A stretch of DNA of 64,000 bases from Actinoplanes derwentensis. Its GTDB lineage: Bacteria > Actinomycetota > Actinomycetes > Mycobacteriales > Micromonosporaceae. Shown here in pieces: positions 42,469-50,543 of the stretch; the stretch's first letter is position 1; every line of letters starts with the position of its first letter. The position numbers and the translations under genes were made by a program. The DNA is taken from positions 6,379,001 through 6,443,000 of the forward strand of contig NZ_LT629758.1 in assembly GCF_900104725.1 (NCBI RefSeq). Direction: 5' to 3'. Below the pieces are notes generated by a model. It did not search any database. It was not told the origin of the DNA and saw only the letters and a program-made list of their open reading frames with translations.

Positions 42469-45405
42469 GTGACCGAATCCCCCTCTCGCATCGTCTTTCG
42501 CGATCCGCACCAGAAGCTCGCCGCGCGAGTGTCCGACCTTCTGGGCCGGCTCGCCCTGCCGGAGAAGATCGCCCTCCTGCACCAGCACCAGGCCGCCGTC
42601 CCCCGGCTGGACGTGGCCTCGTTCCGCACCGGCACGGAGGCGCTGCACGGCGTCGCCTGGCTGGGCACGGCAACCGCTTTCCCCCAGGCCGTGGGCCTCG
42701 CCTCCAGTTGGGACACCGATCTGCTGCGCCGGGTCGGGACCGCGGTCGGCACCGAGGTCCGCGCCATGCACCATCGCGATCCGGAGAACGTCGGCCTGAA
42801 CGTCTGGGCCCCGGTGGTCAACCTGCTCCGCGACCCGAGGTGGGGCCGCAACGAGGAGGGTTACTCCGAGGATCCGTGGCTGACCGGGGTGCTGAGCGTC
42901 GCGTACTCCGGCGGACTGGCCGGTGACGACCCGCGCCGACTGCGAACCGCCCCGACGATCAAGCATTTCCTCGGCTACAACAATGAGACCGACCGTTGTC
43001 TGACGTCGAGCAACATGCCACCCCGGGTGCTGTACGAGTACGAACTGCCCGCTTTCCGGCCGGCCCTGGCCGCGGGTGTAGCGGTGGCCGTGATGGCGTC
43101 GTACAACCTGATCAACGGCCGTCCGACACATCTCAGCCCGCTGATCGACGAGGTGCTACGGGGCTGGGCCGAGGACGACGTGATGGTCGTCGGTGACGCC
43201 TACGCGGTGCAGAATCTCGCCGGCGACCAGGGCGTCGCCGAGGATCATCCGGCCGGGTTCGCGGCTGCCCTGCGCGCCGGCATCGACTGCGTGACCGAGC
43301 CGGGGCCGCTGTCCGAGGAGTCGTTGCGGACCGCGCTGGAGCGGGGGCTGATCACCGAGTCCGACGTGGACGCGGCGGTGCGGCGCATTCTTTCGGTACG
43401 GGTCCGGCTGGGCGAGTTCAGCCCGGAGGACGACCCGTACCGCGGTATCGGCCCGGAGGTCATCGACTGCCCGGAGCATCGGGCCCTGGCCCGGGAGGCG
43501 GCCCGCGCCTCGGTGGTGCTGCTCGGCAACGACGGCATCCTGCCGCTCGACCCGTCCACCGTGGGCCGGATCGCGGTGATCGGGCCGCTGGCCGACACCA
43601 CGTTCGACGACTGGTACAGCGGCACTCCGCCCTACCGCCGGACCCTGCGGGCGGCGATCGCCGAGCGTGTCGGCGACGCGAACGTGCTCCATCACGAGGG
43701 CGCGGACCGGGTGGCGCTGCGCTGCGCGGCCGGTCTGCTGACCGCCGAGTCCGGCGCAGACGGCGGCCCACTGCGAGTCGGCCCCGCCGAGGCGCTGGAC
43801 AACGCGCGGTTCAACGCGCCGGACGCCGCACGACTCGACACGCCGGACGCCCCGCGGCTCGGCGTCGCGGACGGCGTGTTGTTCGACGTGCTGGACTGGG
43901 GTGAGGAGACGTTCTCGCTGCGTGCCGTGGCGAACGGGCGGTTCGTCGGGGCCGACGGCCTGGGCTCCGAGGATCATCTGCTGGTCAACGACCGGCCCGG
44001 CCCGAACGGCTGGGAAGTGCGCGAGACGTTCCGTTTCGAGCAGGTCGCGGACGGTCTGGTGCTGCTTCATGTCCAGAGCGGCCGATACCTGGTGGCCGGG
44101 GACGACGGCCTGGTCCGGACCGCCGCCGCGGACGCCGCGAGCGCGACCGTCTTCACCGTGGATCTGCTGGTCGACGGGGTGGCCGCGGCCGCCGCGGTGG
44201 CCGCGGAGGCGGACTTGGTGGTGGTCGCGCTCGGCAATCATCCGCTGGTGGCCGGCCGGGAGACCGCGGACCGGCGGGACCTGGATCTGCCCGGCACCCA
44301 GGACGACCTGCTGCGCGCGGTGCACGCGGTGAACCCCAGGACCGTGCTGGCGCTGGCGAGCAGTTACCCGTACGCGGTGGGCTGGGCCGCCGGCACGTTG
44401 CCGGCTCTGCTCTGGTCGGCGCACGGTGGCCAGGAACACGGGACGGCCGTCGCCGACGTGCTGTTCGGCAGTGACCGGGCGGGGCTGCCGGTGGATCCGG
44501 CGGGCCGGCTGACGCAGACCTGGTACTCGGGGGCCGCTGATCTGCCGGATCTGCTCGACTACGACATCATCGCGACCGACGCGACCTACCTCTACTACCG
44601 TGGCACGCCACTGTTCGGTTTCGGGCACGGTCTCTCCTACACCGCGTTCCGGTACGAGAACCTGCGGATCAGTGCGGAGGCGATCGGCCCGGCCGGCGAG
44701 GTGACCGTCACGGTGGACGTGGTGAACACCGGTGTCCGGCCCGGCGTGGAGGTGGTGCAGCTCTACACCAGGCAGCAGCGGTCCCGGGTCAAGCAGCCGT
44801 TGCGGCGCCTGCGCGGTTACCGGAAGGTCAGCCTGGAACCGGGCGAACGGTCCACGGTGGAACTGCTGCTACCCGCGGCTGAGCTGGCGTTCTGGGACGT
44901 GACCCGGTCGCGCTGGGTGGTCGAGGAGGCGGTGCACACGGTCGCGGTGGGCCGGTCCAGCACCGACTGGCGGCTGACCGGGACACTGCGGGTGCACGGC
45001 GAGCGGATCCCGGCCCGGTCACCGCGGCCGGCGCTCCGGATGATCGACAACGATGGGTACGCGGGGACCGTCCCGGTCGCGGTCACCGACGATCCCCGGG
45101 AGGCGCTGCGCAGCGAGCAGCCTGACGCGTGGGCGGTCTTCGACGAGATCGATTTCGGTAACGGCGTCACGAACGTCCGCGCCCGCCTGATGTCCTCGGC
45201 GACAACGGGCCAGGCCGAGGGCCTGGTCGTGCTGCGCCTGGACGACCCGATCTCCGGACCGATTCTGGCCACCCTGCCGGCCCCGGTCGCGGCCGAACCG
45301 ATCGACGTGTCGGCGCCGGTGCCGCCGGTCTCCGGCACGCACGACCTGTTCGTGCTCTTCGAGCAGGAGCACCTGACCGTGGCATCCCTGACGTTCGGAA
45401 GCTGA
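42469..45405 (+). CDS. Glycoside hydrolase family 3 with inserted beta-trefoil-like and C-terminal modules
   Basis: 978 residues from GTG at 42469 with GAAGGA upstream. N-terminal TIM barrel ('NVWAPVVNLLRDPRWGRNEEGYSEDP', 'TIKHFLGYNNE', nucleophile Asp243 in 'VVGDAYAV', where most GH3 enzymes have SDW). Then the GH3 C-terminal domain, interrupted around 465-570 by an inserted segment ('NGRFVGADGLGSEDHLLV') resembling a fascin/trefoil-like sugar-binding module. After 'FGHGLSYTAFRYENL' come a fibronectin-III-like domain and a C-terminal CBM6-like domain. No signal peptide. Probably a beta-glucosidase or beta-xylosidase on imported oligosaccharides. Confidence 0.9.
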   Translation: MTESPSRIVFRDPHQKLAARVSDLLGRLALPEKIALLHQHQAAVPRLDVASFRTGTEALHGVAWLGTATAFPQAVGLASSWDTDLLRRVGTAVGTEVRAMHHRDPENVGLNVWAPVVNLLRDPRWGRNEEGYSEDPWLTGVLSVAYSGGLAGDDPRRLRTAPTIKHFLGYNNETDRCLTSSNMPPRVLYEYELPAFRPALAAGVAVAVMASYNLINGRPTHLSPLIDEVLRGWAEDDVMVVGDAYAVQNLAGDQGVAEDHPAGFAAALRAGIDCVTEPGPLSEESLRTALERGLITESDVDAAVRRILSVRVRLGEFSPEDDPYRGIGPEVIDCPEHRALAREAARASVVLLGNDGILPLDPSTVGRIAVIGPLADTTFDDWYSGTPPYRRTLRAAIAERVGDANVLHHEGADRVALRCAAGLLTAESGADGGPLRVGPAEALDNARFNAPDAARLDTPDAPRLGVADGVLFDVLDWGEETFSLRAVANGRFVGADGLGSEDHLLVNDRPGPNGWEVRETFRFEQVADGLVLLHVQSGRYLVAGDDGLVRTAAADAASATVFTVDLLVDGVAAAAAVAAEADLVVVALGNHPLVAGRETADRRDLDLPGTQDDLLRAVHAVNPRTVLALASSYPYAVGWAAGTLPALLWSAHGGQEHGTAVADVLFGSDRAGLPVDPAGRLTQTWYSGAADLPDLLDYDIIATDATYLYYRGTPLFGFGHGLSYTAFRYENLRISAEAIGPAGEVTVTVDVVNTGVRPGVEVVQLYTRQQRSRVKQPLRRLRGYRKVSLEPGERSTVELLLPAAELAFWDVTRSRWVVEEAVHTVAVGRSSTDWRLTGTLRVHGERIPARSPRPALRMIDNDGYAGTVPVAVTDDPREALRSEQPDAWAVFDEIDFGNGVTNVRARLMSSATTGQAEGLVVLRLDDPISGPILATLPAPVAAEPIDVSAPVPPVSGTHDLFVLFEQEHLTVASLTFGS

Positions 45406-45418
45406 CGGCGAGCCGGAC

Positions 45419-45463
45419 TGCGTGGTGACTTGAGGTGCGAATCGCACCCCAGGTCACCACACA
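45419..45463. repeat. 45-nt palindromic repeat, copy C
   Basis: Arms GTGGTGAC/GTCACCAC with core TTGAGGTGCGAATCGCACC. It fits almost exactly into the 70-bp gap between the convergent ends of GH3 (45405) and GH5 (45476). Confidence 0.9.
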
Positions 45464-45475
45464 AGATGCGGGTGG

Positions 45476-47149
45476 TCAGAGCGGGGTGCCGGTGACCGTG
45501 GTTCCGGTGCGGGTCACCTGGTAGGCGACGGTTTCACCGCTCCAGAAGACGAACGTCAGCGTCACCGGGGCACCGTCGGTGACCTCGGCGAAGAACTCCG
45601 GGGTCAGCTTGATCGTCCCGGCCGGGTAGTCGGGGCTGAAGGCCCGGTCGAACTCCTTGTAGGCGGTCCAGCTGTGCGGGCCGGCGTAACTCCCGTCGGC
45701 GTAGGTGGCCGTCATGGTGGCGAGACGGTCGCCGTTGAACGCGGTCGGGACGGTGTAGGCAACTGTCGTCCCGGCACTGGGCTGAACCGCCGGACGGTCG
45801 GAACTGATCACGTCGAGCCGCCACGGCACGCCGCGGGAGAACCGTAGTGACAGCGAGGCTTTCACCCCGTACCCGCCGGTGGTCGTCAGTTTTTGCAGCA
45901 ACCCCGCGCTGAGGGTGAGCCGGTCGCCGGACACCTGGTAGTCGGGGCCGCGCCGCAGGGTGGTGTCACCGAGCCGGACGTGGGTGAATCCGGTGCCGTT
46001 GGGGTTGAGCGTGATGGTTCGCGCGGTGACCGGAACGGATCGCGGGACGAACAGCAGGTCGCTTTCGGCGGTCCCGGATCGGGTCCGCCAGCTGGTGGAG
46101 ACGTGGGCGAAGAGTTCGGCGTCACGCCAGACCGCAGCCGTACGATCGAAGTGCTGGCCGTTGTCCCACAGCATCGTGGTGACTCCGGCGGTGCGCGCCA
46201 GGTGGCCGAAGAGTTCGAAGAACTTGAGCTTCTCGCCCTGCTCGATGGTGCCGGTGTGCCGGTCGAAGCCGAGCAGGCCGTACTCGCCGAGGATGACCGG
46301 GATGCCCTTGCTGATCAGGCTGTCGGTGAGGCGCTGAAAGGTGCCGAGCATCTCGGCCCGGGCGGTGGCGTCGAAGCGGTAGCCGCCGGCGACGTTGACG
46401 CTGAACGGCCAGTACCCGTAGTAGTGCACGGTGGCGATCAGAAACGGATCGTTCAGGGCGGTGAACTCGGCGTTCAGGGCGTCGAGGCGGCCCTGGTCGG
46501 CGTTGGTGTGCAGGGTCGGCAGGACCAGGAACCGGGTGCTGTTGCCGCCGCCGGTGCCGCGCACGATCCGGTGGAAGGACGCGTTCAGTTCGGCGAGCAG
46601 GGCGTAGTTCTGATCGTCGCCGGAGCTGCCGGCGAACTGCGGCTCGTTGACGCTCTCCAGCAGCAGTTTCGGCGAGGTGTCCCGGAAGGCGGTGGCCACC
46701 TGGGTCCAGATCGCGTTGTAGCGGGCCAGCACGTTGTCGTGGTCGGTGGGCATCGTGTTGATCCACTGCCACGAGTCGTGATGGATATTGATCAGCACGT
46801 AGAAGCCCTCGTCCAGGGCCCAGCCGACCACTTCCCGCACCCGGTTCAGGTAGGCGGGGTCGATGGTGTGCGCCGAGTCCTGGTGCTGGCCCCAGGTGAC
46901 CGGGATGCGGATGCTCTTGAAGCCCTGCTGATGGATGTTCGCCAGCAGCTCACGGGTGATCCGCGGGTTGCCCCACGAGGTCTCGTCGTCGCCGGTGGCG
47001 TCGAGGGTGTTGCCGAGGTTCCAGCCCGGTTGCATGGCTCTGGTGATCGCGGCGGCGTTGTTCTGCGCAACGGCCGACGCCGGGCCGGGCCACGCCAGTC
47101 CCGCGGTGATCAGGACGAACGCGAGCAACCTGCCGAGTAGTCGCGACAT
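45476..47149 (-). CDS. Secreted endo-beta-glucanase, GH5 (subfamily 4-like) with Ig-like and CBM46-like modules
   Basis: 557 residues. Signal peptide 1-26 ('GPASA' then VAQ). GH5 barrel about 30-350: 'GWNLGNTLDA', 'SIRIPVTW', acid/base Glu169 in 'SVNEPQ', nucleophile Glu289 in 'VILGEYG', 'TMLWDNG'. After it an Ig-like X2 module (about 355-450) and a C-terminal CBM46-like module ('YADGSYAGPHSWTAYKEFDRAF'), the same layout as Bacillus Cel5B. GH5_4 enzymes cut xyloglucan, mixed-linkage glucan or cellulose. The gene is preceded by a perfect-core CebR box at 47180-47193. It is the only clearly exported enzyme of the locus. Confidence 0.93.
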   Translation of the reverse strand: MSRLLGRLLAFVLITAGLAWPGPASAVAQNNAAAITRAMQPGWNLGNTLDATGDDETSWGNPRITRELLANIHQQGFKSIRIPVTWGQHQDSAHTIDPAYLNRVREVVGWALDEGFYVLINIHHDSWQWINTMPTDHDNVLARYNAIWTQVATAFRDTSPKLLLESVNEPQFAGSSGDDQNYALLAELNASFHRIVRGTGGGNSTRFLVLPTLHTNADQGRLDALNAEFTALNDPFLIATVHYYGYWPFSVNVAGGYRFDATARAEMLGTFQRLTDSLISKGIPVILGEYGLLGFDRHTGTIEQGEKLKFFELFGHLARTAGVTTMLWDNGQHFDRTAAVWRDAELFAHVSTSWRTRSGTAESDLLFVPRSVPVTARTITLNPNGTGFTHVRLGDTTLRRGPDYQVSGDRLTLSAGLLQKLTTTGGYGVKASLSLRFSRGVPWRLDVISSDRPAVQPSAGTTVAYTVPTAFNGDRLATMTATYADGSYAGPHSWTAYKEFDRAFSPDYPAGTIKLTPEFFAEVTDGAPVTLTFVFWSGETVAYQVTRTGTTVTGTPL

Positions 47150-47179
47150 GACGCTCCTAGTAGCGAGGAGGCGCGGGAA

Positions 47180-47193
47180 TGGGAGCGCTCCCG
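47180..47193. promoter_or_regulatory. CebR-like operator upstream of GH5
   Basis: TGGGAGCGCTCCCG; the 12-base core GGGAGCGCTCCC is a perfect palindrome. It matches the Streptomyces CebR site (TGGGAGCGCTCCCA) at 13 of 14 bases. CebR is a LacI-family repressor released by cellobiose. It lies 30 bp upstream of the GH5 start. No cebR gene is in the window. Confidence 0.8.
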
Positions 47194-47519
47194 CATTGAC
47201 CTCGGCAGACTATGTTCGGGCGTCAAACTATGTCAATCGATGGACGCGGGCCGCCTGCCGGAGAGCGGGGGATGCGCTCCTCACCGGCGGACGGCCCGTG
47301 GTGATCCACCGCACCACACCGCCGCGTCGTCGAAGGTGAGCCTTTCCGGCAGTCTCTCTGAAAAGGCGACCACATCCGGTTCAGTGCACGAAGGCTAGTA
47401 CTCCGTGCATTCCACCAAAAGGCTGATCCATGTGATCCTGCACTTTTGGCAAACCGTTTCAGTCACGTTCGCAGGGAATTGCCGAGAAGCACTCGGGCGG
47501 TTGAGTACGGGTTCGTGAC

Positions 47520-47540
47520 CTGCAACTTTGCAAGTTGCAG
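47520..47540. promoter_or_regulatory. Dyad CTGCAACTT-TGC-AAGTTGCAG
   Basis: Perfect 9-bp arms with a 3-bp centre, a typical operator size for TetR- or MarR-type regulators. About 170 bp upstream of the 47709 start and just before TATCAT (47545-47550), which may be a -10 element. Confidence 0.6.
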
Positions 47541-47708
47541 CGCTATCATCCCAAGGGCAACCCTCCAAACTGGATTGGCACATTAAATTGGGCGCAACGC
47601 ATTGTCGTGACGCTATCGCTCTCCGTACTCTGTTGGTCAACTGTCATCGACCTGCATGAGTACGATGCAGCGGGCCGGCGCTGTCACGGGGCCCGGAGGG
47701 GAGCAGCC

Positions 47709-48263
47709 ATGCTTGTCAAAGTCCTCGACCAGATCACCGACGACCGCCTACTGGAGGCAGCCTGGAACCTGTATCTGGAAGCCTTTGAGGACCTGAACGC
47801 CAGGGCGGCCCAACGGCACCTCATGTACCGCCCGGAGTTCAACGAGGTCATGCAGGACACCCGAATCGACAAGTACCTGGCCATGGAGGCCGACGGGACG
47901 TTGTCGGGAATCGCCTGCTACACCAACTACCTCGAGGCGATCCCACTGATCGCTCCGGCCTACTTCGAACGCAACTGGCCGGAGCACTTCGCAGCGCGGC
48001 GCATCTGGTACATCGTGTTCGTGGCGACCAGCCAGCACGCCCAAGGCAATGACGCCTTCGCTCAGATCGTCGAGCAGATGTACCTGGTGGCGGCCACCCA
48101 GAACGGCCTGGTCGGTCTGGACATCTGCAGCTACAACGACGAGGTGCGCCGGATGTCCAAGATCTTCCGGTTGATGGTGGGCCGGCTGTGCAACAACAAC
48201 ATGCGATTCAGCCGGGTCGACCAGCAATCCTTCTGGATGTACGAGTTCCCCACCGCCGCGTGA
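47709..48263 (+). CDS. Conserved hypothetical protein, possibly GNAT-fold
   Basis: 184 residues from ATG at 47709 with GGAGGGGAG upstream. No family recognised with certainty. Layout: N-terminal helix ('LLEAAWNLYLEAFEDLNARAAQRHLMYRPEF'), then strands 'KYLAMEADGTLSGIACYTNYLEAIPLI' and 'RIWYIVFVATSQHAQG', followed by a helix. The final part is 'VGLDICSYNDEVRRMSKIF'. The alternation recalls an acetyltransferase fold, but the R/QxxGxG/A loop is not visible. Cytoplasmic. Its own long promoter region with a dyad suggests separate regulation. Convergent with the GNAT gene at 48274, 10 bp away. Confidence 0.6.
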   Translation: MLVKVLDQITDDRLLEAAWNLYLEAFEDLNARAAQRHLMYRPEFNEVMQDTRIDKYLAMEADGTLSGIACYTNYLEAIPLIAPAYFERNWPEHFAARRIWYIVFVATSQHAQGNDAFAQIVEQMYLVAATQNGLVGLDICSYNDEVRRMSKIFRLMVGRLCNNNMRFSRVDQQSFWMYEFPTAA

Positions 48264-48273
48264 CGAGCGGTCG

Positions 48274-48888
48274 TCACGCCATAGGCGCCCTCCACATCGT
48301 CCAGAGCGGAGGCCCGTCGGGTAGCTCGATCACGGACTGGATCCGGTACCCGTGTCGCAGGTACAGGTCCCGGTTGCGGGTGTCGTTGGCCTCAAGGTAG
48401 GCCGGGATCCCCGCGGCGTCGAGCCGGGCGTGGTGACGTTCGAGCAGGGCGCTTCCGATACCGCGGTTCTGCTCTTCCGGGCGGACCGCAAGGAACGCCA
48501 GGTAGTGGTGCGGTTCGAGCGGGTGGTGTTCTTCGATCGCGGCGTCCAGCTGGCACGCCCGGTCGAAGGCGTCACCCGCTGCCTCTTTGAGCCGGCGCTC
48601 GTAGTCGACCGGCGGCGGGATCAGCGACGTCAGCGGGAACCAGAGGGCGACACCGGAGAGACGGCCGCTCTGCGCGTCCGCGATGGCGTAGACCTCACCG
48701 TGCTGCGCGGCGTACTCCACGAAGATCGAGAAGTAGGCGGGGGCCTCCCGCCGGCGCACACCGGGATCGGCGTGCAGCCACCGGGCGACCGGGCCGTCGC
48801 GCATCGCGTCGGCGACGAGCTCGGTGATCTCGTCGGTGTCCACCGGGGCGACATCCCGGATGACAAGTTCCTGGATGGCGTACGTCAT
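48274..48888 (-). CDS. GNAT-family N-acetyltransferase
   Basis: 204 residues. The acetyl-CoA loop is 'EQNRGIGSALLERHH' (about 142-156) after the strand 'YLAFLAVRPE', and the closing motif is 'YLEANDTRNRDLYLRHGYRIQ'. The domain starts unusually late, after about 75 residues of helices ('ADAMRDGPVARWLHADPGVRRREAPAYF'), a pattern seen in actinobacterial GNATs often annotated as puromycin-type N-acetyltransferase relatives. Substrate unknown; upstream lies the APC permease operon, on the same strand, 33 bp away. Confidence 0.85.
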   Translation of the reverse strand: MTYAIQELVIRDVAPVDTDEITELVADAMRDGPVARWLHADPGVRRREAPAYFSIFVEYAAQHGEVYAIADAQSGRLSGVALWFPLTSLIPPPVDYERRLKEAAGDAFDRACQLDAAIEEHHPLEPHHYLAFLAVRPEEQNRGIGSALLERHHARLDAAGIPAYLEANDTRNRDLYLRHGYRIQSVIELPDGPPLWTMWRAPMA

Positions 48889-48920
48889 CGGTTTCCTCTC
48901 TGGACAGACATGTCAAAAGT

Positions 48921-50543
48921 TCAGTAGTGATAACCGCGCGAGCCCACCGGAGTAATGGGTGGGAGCGGCGGCGGGAAGTCGGTCTCGACGGCGGCGGTGA
49001 CCCGCACGTCGGCGCCGCGGCCGATCGCCGCGTAGACCTCCGGCCGGACCGTCCGCATGATCAGCGCCCAGCCGAAGCCCAGCACCGCGACCGCGATGTA
49101 GGCGACCGGGATCGCCCAGCGGAACACCGAGCCGGCGGAGACCTGTAGCAGGTCACCGAACCCGATGACCGTCGCGGCCAGCACGATCGAGAGCAACAGG
49201 AACGACAGGAACGGCGCGACGTAGGCCCGCCAGGCGTTCTCTCCCCGGCGATGCTGCTGGAAGAACGCGATCACCGAGGCGGACGCGGCCCACATCAGGA
49301 TCAGCACGCCCAGGCCACCGATCGTGGTCAGCCAGGCGAACAGGTAGAGCAGCGGCTCGGCGCCCGCCATCGCGTAGGCGCTGATGGCGACGAGTGCCAG
49401 CACGCTCTGCGTGATCGACCCGAGGATCGGCGCGCCGGTCCTCGGATGGGTGTAACCCCAGGCCGACGGCAGTACTCCCTCACGGCCGAGCGAGAACTGG
49501 TAGCGCGACACCGCCGCGTGGAACGCCAGCAGGGCGGCGAAGACGCTTGTCATGAACAGGACGTAGCCGATGTCCACCAGAATGGCCGGCAGGTGTGGGC
49601 TGACCAGGGTGAACACCAGGTCGGTCTGGTTCTCCGCGGCGACCGCGAGGATCCGGTCCGGGCCGGTGGCCACCGACATGGCCCAGGCCGAGAGCCCACA
49701 GAGGACACCGGCGAGGATGACCGCCAGGTGAGTGGCGCGGGCGATGGTCCGTTTCGGGTCGCGGGCCTCCTCGGAGAGCACCACCGTCGCCTCGAAGCCG
49801 ACGAACCCGGCGATCGCCAGCACCAGCAGCGAGCCGACCACCGGAGTGACCATCGGCGCCGGGGACAGGGTCTCGAACGAGATGTGCCCGTCGGCCGGGT
49901 TGGCGACCATCACCAGGTCGTAGAGGAGCACGATGCTGATCTCGGCGACCAGCAGCACCGCCAGCACCCGGCCGCTCAGGTCGATCCACAGCACCCCGAG
50001 CACGGTGACCAGCGCCCAGGCGACCAGGGCACACACGTACCACGAGACGGCCAGGCCGAACTCGGCCATGATGCCCGAAGCGACCACCCCGAACAGCCCG
50101 AACAGCCCGATCTGCATCAGGGAGTACGCGGGCAGCGCGACGAACGCGGCACCCACGCCGACCACCCGGCCCAGGCCGTGGCTGATGTAGGAGTAGAAGG
50201 CTCCGGAGTTGACGATGTGCCGGCTCATCGCGACGAATCCGACGGTGAAGAGCGAGAGGATCCCGGCGACCACCAGGTACGCCACCGGAACCGCGGTGCT
50301 CCCCTGAATCGCGTAGATCGCCGAGATGGAACCGATGATCACGGTGAGCGGGGCAGCGCCGGCGACTCCGAAGAAGACGACCGACGCGACACCCATCCGT
50401 GTGTTGGCCAGGGCCCGGGTGACGATGTCCGGTTCGATGGACGGCTTCCGCTCTGGTACCCGGCTGGCCTTCTGGTCCATCAGCAGGCGCCCGGCCCACT
50501 GGTCCTGGTTGTTGCGCTTCAGCGCGTGCCTCCCGGAACTCAT
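48921..50543 (-). CDS. APC-superfamily amino acid permease
   Basis: 540 residues from ATG at 50543, which overlaps the TGA of the GPP34 gene (ATGA). The open frame continues upstream inside that gene but is spurious there. Twelve membrane helices. The first contains the substrate-binding bulge 'VVFFGVAGAAPLTVIIGSI' and helix 6 'IAGFVGFEATVVLSEEARDPKRTI' has the conserved acidic loop. Probably an H+-coupled amino-acid or polyamine transporter. Coupling to a GPP34 protein is unexpected. Confidence 0.9.
   Translation of the reverse strand: MSSGRHALKRNNQDQWAGRLLMDQKASRVPERKPSIEPDIVTRALANTRMGVASVVFFGVAGAAPLTVIIGSISAIYAIQGSTAVPVAYLVVAGILSLFTVGFVAMSRHIVNSGAFYSYISHGLGRVVGVGAAFVALPAYSLMQIGLFGLFGVVASGIMAEFGLAVSWYVCALVAWALVTVLGVLWIDLSGRVLAVLLVAEISIVLLYDLVMVANPADGHISFETLSPAPMVTPVVGSLLVLAIAGFVGFEATVVLSEEARDPKRTIARATHLAVILAGVLCGLSAWAMSVATGPDRILAVAAENQTDLVFTLVSPHLPAILVDIGYVLFMTSVFAALLAFHAAVSRYQFSLGREGVLPSAWGYTHPRTGAPILGSITQSVLALVAISAYAMAGAEPLLYLFAWLTTIGGLGVLILMWAASASVIAFFQQHRRGENAWRAYVAPFLSFLLLSIVLAATVIGFGDLLQVSAGSVFRWAIPVAYIAVAVLGFGWALIMRTVRPEVYAAIGRGADVRVTAAVETDFPPPLPPITPVGSRGYHY

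Larger units (their letters stand above)
47150..47708. other. Long intergenic region between divergent GH5 and the unknown 47709 gene
   Basis: 559 bp. Holds the GH5 promoter with its CebR box (47180-47193) and, on the other side, a lower-GC tract (about 47390-47660) with a 21-bp dyad at 47520-47540. No convincing gene. An in-frame extension of the 47709 gene up to 47535 is open but has no ribosome-binding site. Confidence 0.6.
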
